From: Populus alba
Lineage: Eukaryota; Streptophyta; Magnoliopsida; Malpighiales; Salicaceae
Length of the DNA: 64,000 nucleotides
Reading direction: 5' to 3'
NCBI RefSeq assembly: GCF_005239225.2
Contig: NC_133301.1
Location: forward strand, 11,904,318-11,968,317
Shown: one piece after another, positions 59,621-64,000 of the stretch
Layout: each line of letters begins with the position of its first letter
Position numbering within the stretch: the first letter of the stretch is position 1
Program-made: the position numbers and the translations under genes
The notes under the pieces: generated by a model
What the model was told of the DNA's origin: nothing
Database searches by the model: none
Seen by the model: the letters and a program-made list of their open reading frames with translations, nothing else

Positions 59621-62159
59621 AATTTTAATCTGTTTTGTTTTTTTATAATTTGATTTTTTTATTTATTTTTTTCTATTTTCTTGATTTAATCAATGTTTTA
59701 ATTTTTTTATGTAATTTTAATAATAATGATAATGATAATGATAATAATAAAGAGAAACTTTATAACGAATTCCCTACAATCAATGTACTTTAATGGTTAT
59801 TAATCGATTATTTTGTTCACTGCATTTTTTTTAAAAATATAATTGGTTGTTGCAACAAAGTTATTGTTAATCATGATGGCGTTCACATTTAGAATTTAAT
59901 GGGTTATAATTTTAAAAAATTATTTTTTTAACCTTTTTATATTCTTTAAAATGTTAAAAAAAATAATCTAGAGTTATCCAAGAATATAATTTTAACTCTA
60001 AAGTTGATTAAGCAACTTGTGCAAACTTTTAAGGAATACATGTATATGTATGGTCGTGTACACACATATTTAGTGATGGGTTATGCTTTTGAGTGACAAG
60101 ATCAATAGTATGATATTGTTTGTTTTATTTTTTATCAATATAATTTATCTACAAATTGGTCGTTTTTTCTATAAACCACATGTATGTATAATCTAAATAA
60201 AATTTTTATTCAGATCAAACAAATATTTTGGATACATTTTAATTTGTTTTAAATATTTTAGTAAATGTTTTTATTGAAAACAATTGTTTTCTTCCATCCT
60301 ATATGTTAACTTGTTGAATAATTTAAAGGTGTTACCTATATATAAATATTTATTGACTTGTCGAGTAATTTAAGAGATTTCACCCCATAAAAACATATAA
60401 ATTATATTATTAAAAATCAAGGATCAAAGACAACTGATTAAATAAATTTACTCAATATAAAAATAAAATTGCAAACTCTTAACAGCACAGGGACCAAAGT
60501 GTAATCTTAGTCAAAATCTTGGGGGCTACTGGTCACCTGTCCCTTCAAGATCTGCCACCATATATATATATATATATATAGACAGATATCCATGGGCGCT
60601 TCTCAACCGTTAAATGGGTTATGCCTCCAGTTTTGATGGGTCCCACTTGTCAAAGAAAATTATATCTCTTCTTCTTCCATCCTTATCAACCATCTTTCAG
60701 GAAATAGAGGGTGATGTTGAATAATGGTTCAAGAATCAAATTTAAAAATCCTTTTTTATTTTAACAAATCATGTTGAATACTGGGATAAACTAGATGCTG
60801 CAAATATCTTTCTTAAAAGGAGTAGTAACCGAAGCTCAAGATTATATGACGATATTTTTTGTATGGAAATTCAAGAAACTGGCGGTTCCCTAACAGGATC
60901 ATCGTGTTTTTTATATTTCCGGCAAGTCCTGACAGGGTCTTTGTTAAACCAGCATCAAAAACATCTTTATCCAATGAAGTAGCACGCCAAGCACTAAAAT
61001 CCCAGGATTTTACATGATATTGAGAGGCCATGGTATGGTATAATACAGTTTTTGCACTTCAGTTCAAAGGATCTGCACTGAACTAGGTTTTTTCGCCAAG
61101 GCCACTTACAAATGGGGAAGAATCAAGAATCAAATTTGAGTAAAGGGAGAAGGAACCACAAAGGTTCATTGCATAAAACCAAAGGAAACAAGACATCAAA
61201 GTTATGCAGTGACAACAAGAAAAGAAGGATTCCCCATTCCAACAATTAACTCCGCCATAAATTCTTAGAAATGAAATGTATGACTTAGAAGCCACAAGAA
61301 CATGCATAACACAGCAAGGAGAATCATTCCCCAAGCACCAATCCATTAATGCCTAAAAATAAAAGAAATGCAATGCAGCTTGTGATTTCACTACTCAACC
61401 ACAGTATCGTATTGTACCCTCTTCCCAGCAATTGTTTTCCCAACTGGCCACCACGTTAGATCATGACCCGAAATCCAGGCAAACAATAAGTTTAGCAAAA
61501 GGAAAAAGCAGAGTAGGAGAATCTCGTAGAAGAGATCAAGAGTAGTCACAACAAAGAACAACACAAAAGCAAGCTCAAGCTCGACATATTGGCAATTATC
61601 TATTACAGTAATCAAATTCCAGCACCAAACAGCAGATTCAAAAACCAGCAACAAAAGGAAATCACCATGATGAACAAATAAGAAGAAATGAGATCAAATC
61701 AAAATAGGCTCAAGTCAAATCTAATTTCACTATGTAAAAGTAAAAAATACTAGAGAGAGAGATGATTATCTCCGGCAAAAGATATGCAAGGCTGCTGCTT
61801 TCCGTCGTATAAGAAAAGCTAATCTGATGTTGTAAAATTAGTTGGTGACGAAAGAAGCAGACTGGTAAGAATTTCATGATGTTATGCAGCTTATATTGAT
61901 GGTATCTTTTTTCTTTTGAACTCCAAGCTCTTTGCTGTTCTGTATTTCTGTTTGCTTGGATCAAAACACTAAGAACACAGAAACATCCTAGGAGCAGGTG
62001 GATAGCCGCTTAAAAGCAACAATTACTCTAATGGAATGGAATAAGTTTTCGTTGAAGTATGAATGTAGTGTTTATTACCACTACATTGAGGTAATCATTG
62101 GCTGCTTAAGAAGTTATGAAATGGGGTTAAAAGATTTTAATGTTACTCTAATTTGATGG
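59621..62159. other. Space between the two RING-H2 genes; no intact gene recognised
   Basis: The first part is AT-rich, with a (TA)n run at 60560-60580. From about 60600 the composition is less AT-rich. A 72-codon minus-strand frame at 60813-61031 (MASQYHVKSWDFSAWR...) has gene-like composition but no family I know. At about 61200-61450, short pieces resemble 56830-57090 near copy A ('tatgcagtgacatcaag', 'attgtaccctcttcccagca'). The duplication may therefore extend that far. Confidence 0.45.
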
Positions 62160-62699
62160 GGTTAAGAAAATATTCATGAGCAACCATTTCATATACTGGG
62201 AAATAAAAATTTAGCTTGTCCTCGTCAATTTGCAGAATTCCTACTGTATGCAGCCACTAAGTTCATTTCGATTATGAATAAGTAAATCCATTTGAAAAAG
62301 AATTGATTTCTTCCTAATAATGTCGAAATCTGGCCAACAAATTCATCAAGCACAGACAACCTTTCATGCGGTCTCCACAGACAATTCAAATGAAAGTAAT
62401 TGAGGCCTGGCCTCTTAAAAGCACCAACCTTTCATTTCTGACCGATCAAAGTAGTCGCGTTTGAATTACAATCAAGAATCCAACCACCAAAATCAGATTT
62501 CGTATTCAAAACAGAGCATATATCATGAAGAGAATTATCGACCGAACAAGCATGCTTCAATTCAAAATCAAATACATGGATTTGAAAGTTGATACCTTTC
62601 GTTTATTTATAACACCAAATCTAATAACGTACATACAAAAAAGGAAGAGGGGATCAAAATTTAACAAGAACTTACAGTTAGATAGAGAAAAAGAAAATC

Positions 62700-63212
62700 C
62701 TACCAAACCTTCAATTCATTTCTCCAAACAAAGTCCCACAGTGGCCTGTCTTTTACGCCCTGATCCAATTCAACTCGTGTCCTGCAAATAGGACATGCAG
62801 AAACCTTAACAAGCCACGCATCCACACATTTCCTATGAAACACATGACCACAGCCAACAAGGTTTCTACACCACTGCCCTTGATTTATCTCTTCAAGACA
62901 AACCACACATGAACTTTGATCAGCACCCGTTTCGGGTCTCGTCTTAGTCGAAAATCTGAACTTTGGGAGCTTCTTTAAGTCTTTGAGAGGCAACGCCTTT
63001 GAGGAATTGGAGGATGTAGTCGAGTGGCGGTGGAGTGCGGAGGTGGCAAAGAGGAGGAGGATAGCGGCAACACCAAGGAATAGGAAAAAAAAGATGGTGA
63101 TTGCAGTCATTATTATGGCTTTCAGGATTAAAGAAAGAAACTCTTGGTTTGGTTTTGGTGGTGCGCCACCGTGTGTACGGTGGTGATCATGGTGGTGGTA
63201 AGGAGGAGGCAT
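62700..63212 (-). CDS. RING-H2 (ATL-type) membrane-anchored E3 ubiquitin ligase, copy B
   Basis: An intronless 170-codon gene starts at ATG 63212 (MPPPYHHHDHHRTHGG), aligned with the start of copy A. It has a His-rich N terminus, a membrane span at about residues 25-58, and a RING-H2 finger at 102-143 with all eight ligands (CVVCLEEI, GCGHVFHRKC, CPICR). It ends in ELKVW. The frame stays open upstream to 63278, but without an ATG. Copies A and B are close paralogs from a tandem duplication. Differences are mostly conservative, for example Asp/Glu after CVVCLE. The role is the same as for copy A, at a membrane with unknown substrates. An overlapping short upstream ORF (63187-63222) could lower its translation. 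Confidence 0.9.
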   Translation of the reverse strand: MPPPYHHHDHHRTHGGAPPKPNQEFLSLILKAIIMTAITIFFFLFLGVAAILLLFATSALHRHSTTSSNSSKALPLKDLKKLPKFRFSTKTRPETGADQSSCVVCLEEINQGQWCRNLVGCGHVFHRKCVDAWLVKVSACPICRTRVELDQGVKDRPLWDFVWRNELKVW

Positions 63213-63222
63213 GTTTACACAT
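63187..63222 (-). promoter_or_regulatory. Overlapping upstream ORF at the copy B start
   Basis: An ATG at 63222, ten bases before the main start, opens a +1 frame of 11 codons and then TGA, overlapping the main coding region. Copy A has no ATG at that place. Scanning ribosomes that start here would miss the main start, so a damping effect is plausible but unproven. Confidence 0.4.
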
Positions 63223-63389
63223 GGAAGTGAATGAATGGAAAGGAAAAGGTTTTTGGTAACTACAAAAGTTGGATCCAAGAGATGAGTATGAGAAAAGAAG
63301 AAAAGAGATGTGCGGTTTTCACGACTCCACTTTTAGTTTTCTACTTTTCTTTCTTTCTATGGGCAGAAAAAGGCAGCTAAGGTTATCAA

Positions 63390-64000
63390 TTTCATTTTGA
63401 TAAGAATTTTTTTTTAATTGAAATAAAATATTTTAATTTTAAAATATTTTAATATGCTGTTTTGTGGTTATATATATATATATATTAATTATAAATTATG
63501 CAATATAAACACAATACCAAACAAATATAATTTCAAAATTTAAAATATTTCTAAATAGTCAAAATTAAATAGATCTAAAACTTAAAGTAATTTAATTTAA
63601 ACAAAATATCAAAATATTATGAAAGTAAAATATTTTAACACAGATATTTTAAATATAAAATTAGGTTAATGTTATCAAGGCTAATGAAATCTAAAGCATC
63701 TCTTATTTTGCTCAAATTCCTACAAAGTATAAACATGAAAAAAATAACATAAATATAAATAAGATATATTAGTAATAAATCTAATTTTAAAAAATTAATA
63801 TCATTGTTAATGAAAATAATAATAATAATTTTCAATATTATTATTAATATCATTATTATTGAAAATAATAATGAAAAAAAGGTTTTTATCTTTCGGTGGT
63901 TTAATTAATCAAATTGAACAATGTTCAATTTGATTTAATAGCTTTTCAAGAGCGGAACGGAACATGTGAAATGAAACCGGAACATTTCGATCAAAATTTA
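63390..64000. repeat. AT-rich flank with short inverted repeats
   Basis: The stretch has ATT/AAT trinucleotide runs at about 63805-63870 that can fold back on themselves. A 29-base palindrome lies at 63907-63935, with arms AATCAAATTGAACA and TGTTCAATTTGATT around one base. The last 40 bases ('gcggaacggaacatg') look like the start of a repeat cut by the window end. No gene. Confidence 0.55.

Overview
This is a nuclear genomic window from a dicot tree, most likely a poplar or close relative (Salicaceae). The evidence is intron-rich genes with plant plastid, signalling and sugar-phosphate functions, AT-rich intergenic DNA, and many dispersed AT-rich repeats of a kind I remember from Populus. The species call is inference from sequence character; no search was run.

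Layout. 1-5.0 kb is AT-rich repeat DNA with one probable retrotransposon gag scrap. 5.0-11.1 kb (+) is an eight-exon gene for SCY2, the SecY subunit of the second plastid Sec translocon; its third exon contains two apparent one-base insertions that break the frame. It converges on a seven-exon cyclic nucleotide-gated channel gene (12.1-19.4 kb, -), CNGC17-like and completely in frame (727 aa). 19.4-25.5 kb is intergenic, with a degenerate tandem array near 23.2-23.9 kb. 25.5-28.6 kb (-) is a three-exon class II trehalose-6-phosphate synthase (TPS11-like, 846 aa) with a TATA box and three CACGTG boxes upstream.

29-50 kb holds no intact gene I can recognise. It contains a near-perfect 97-nt hairpin (34.6 kb), a GC-richer promoter-like patch (33.7-34.1 kb), a second inverted repeat (39.6-39.8 kb), LINE, copia and gypsy remnants, and a broken aspartic protease fragment (43.7-44.4 kb) next to the copia debris. 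50.1-51.0 kb (-) is an intronless six-span membrane protein gene. 52-57 kb holds decayed coding-like sequence and a 5'-truncated SINE with clear target-site duplications. 58.2-63.2 kb (-) carries two tandem copies of a small RING-H2 (ATL-type) ubiquitin ligase gene.

The genes do not form one pathway: plastid protein insertion, calcium/cation signalling, trehalose-6-phosphate signalling and protein ubiquitination are simply neighbours. I found no convincing new biological system. The observations most worth checking are the two frame breaks in SCY2, the 97-nt hairpin, the SINE insertion and the diverging RING-H2 pair.
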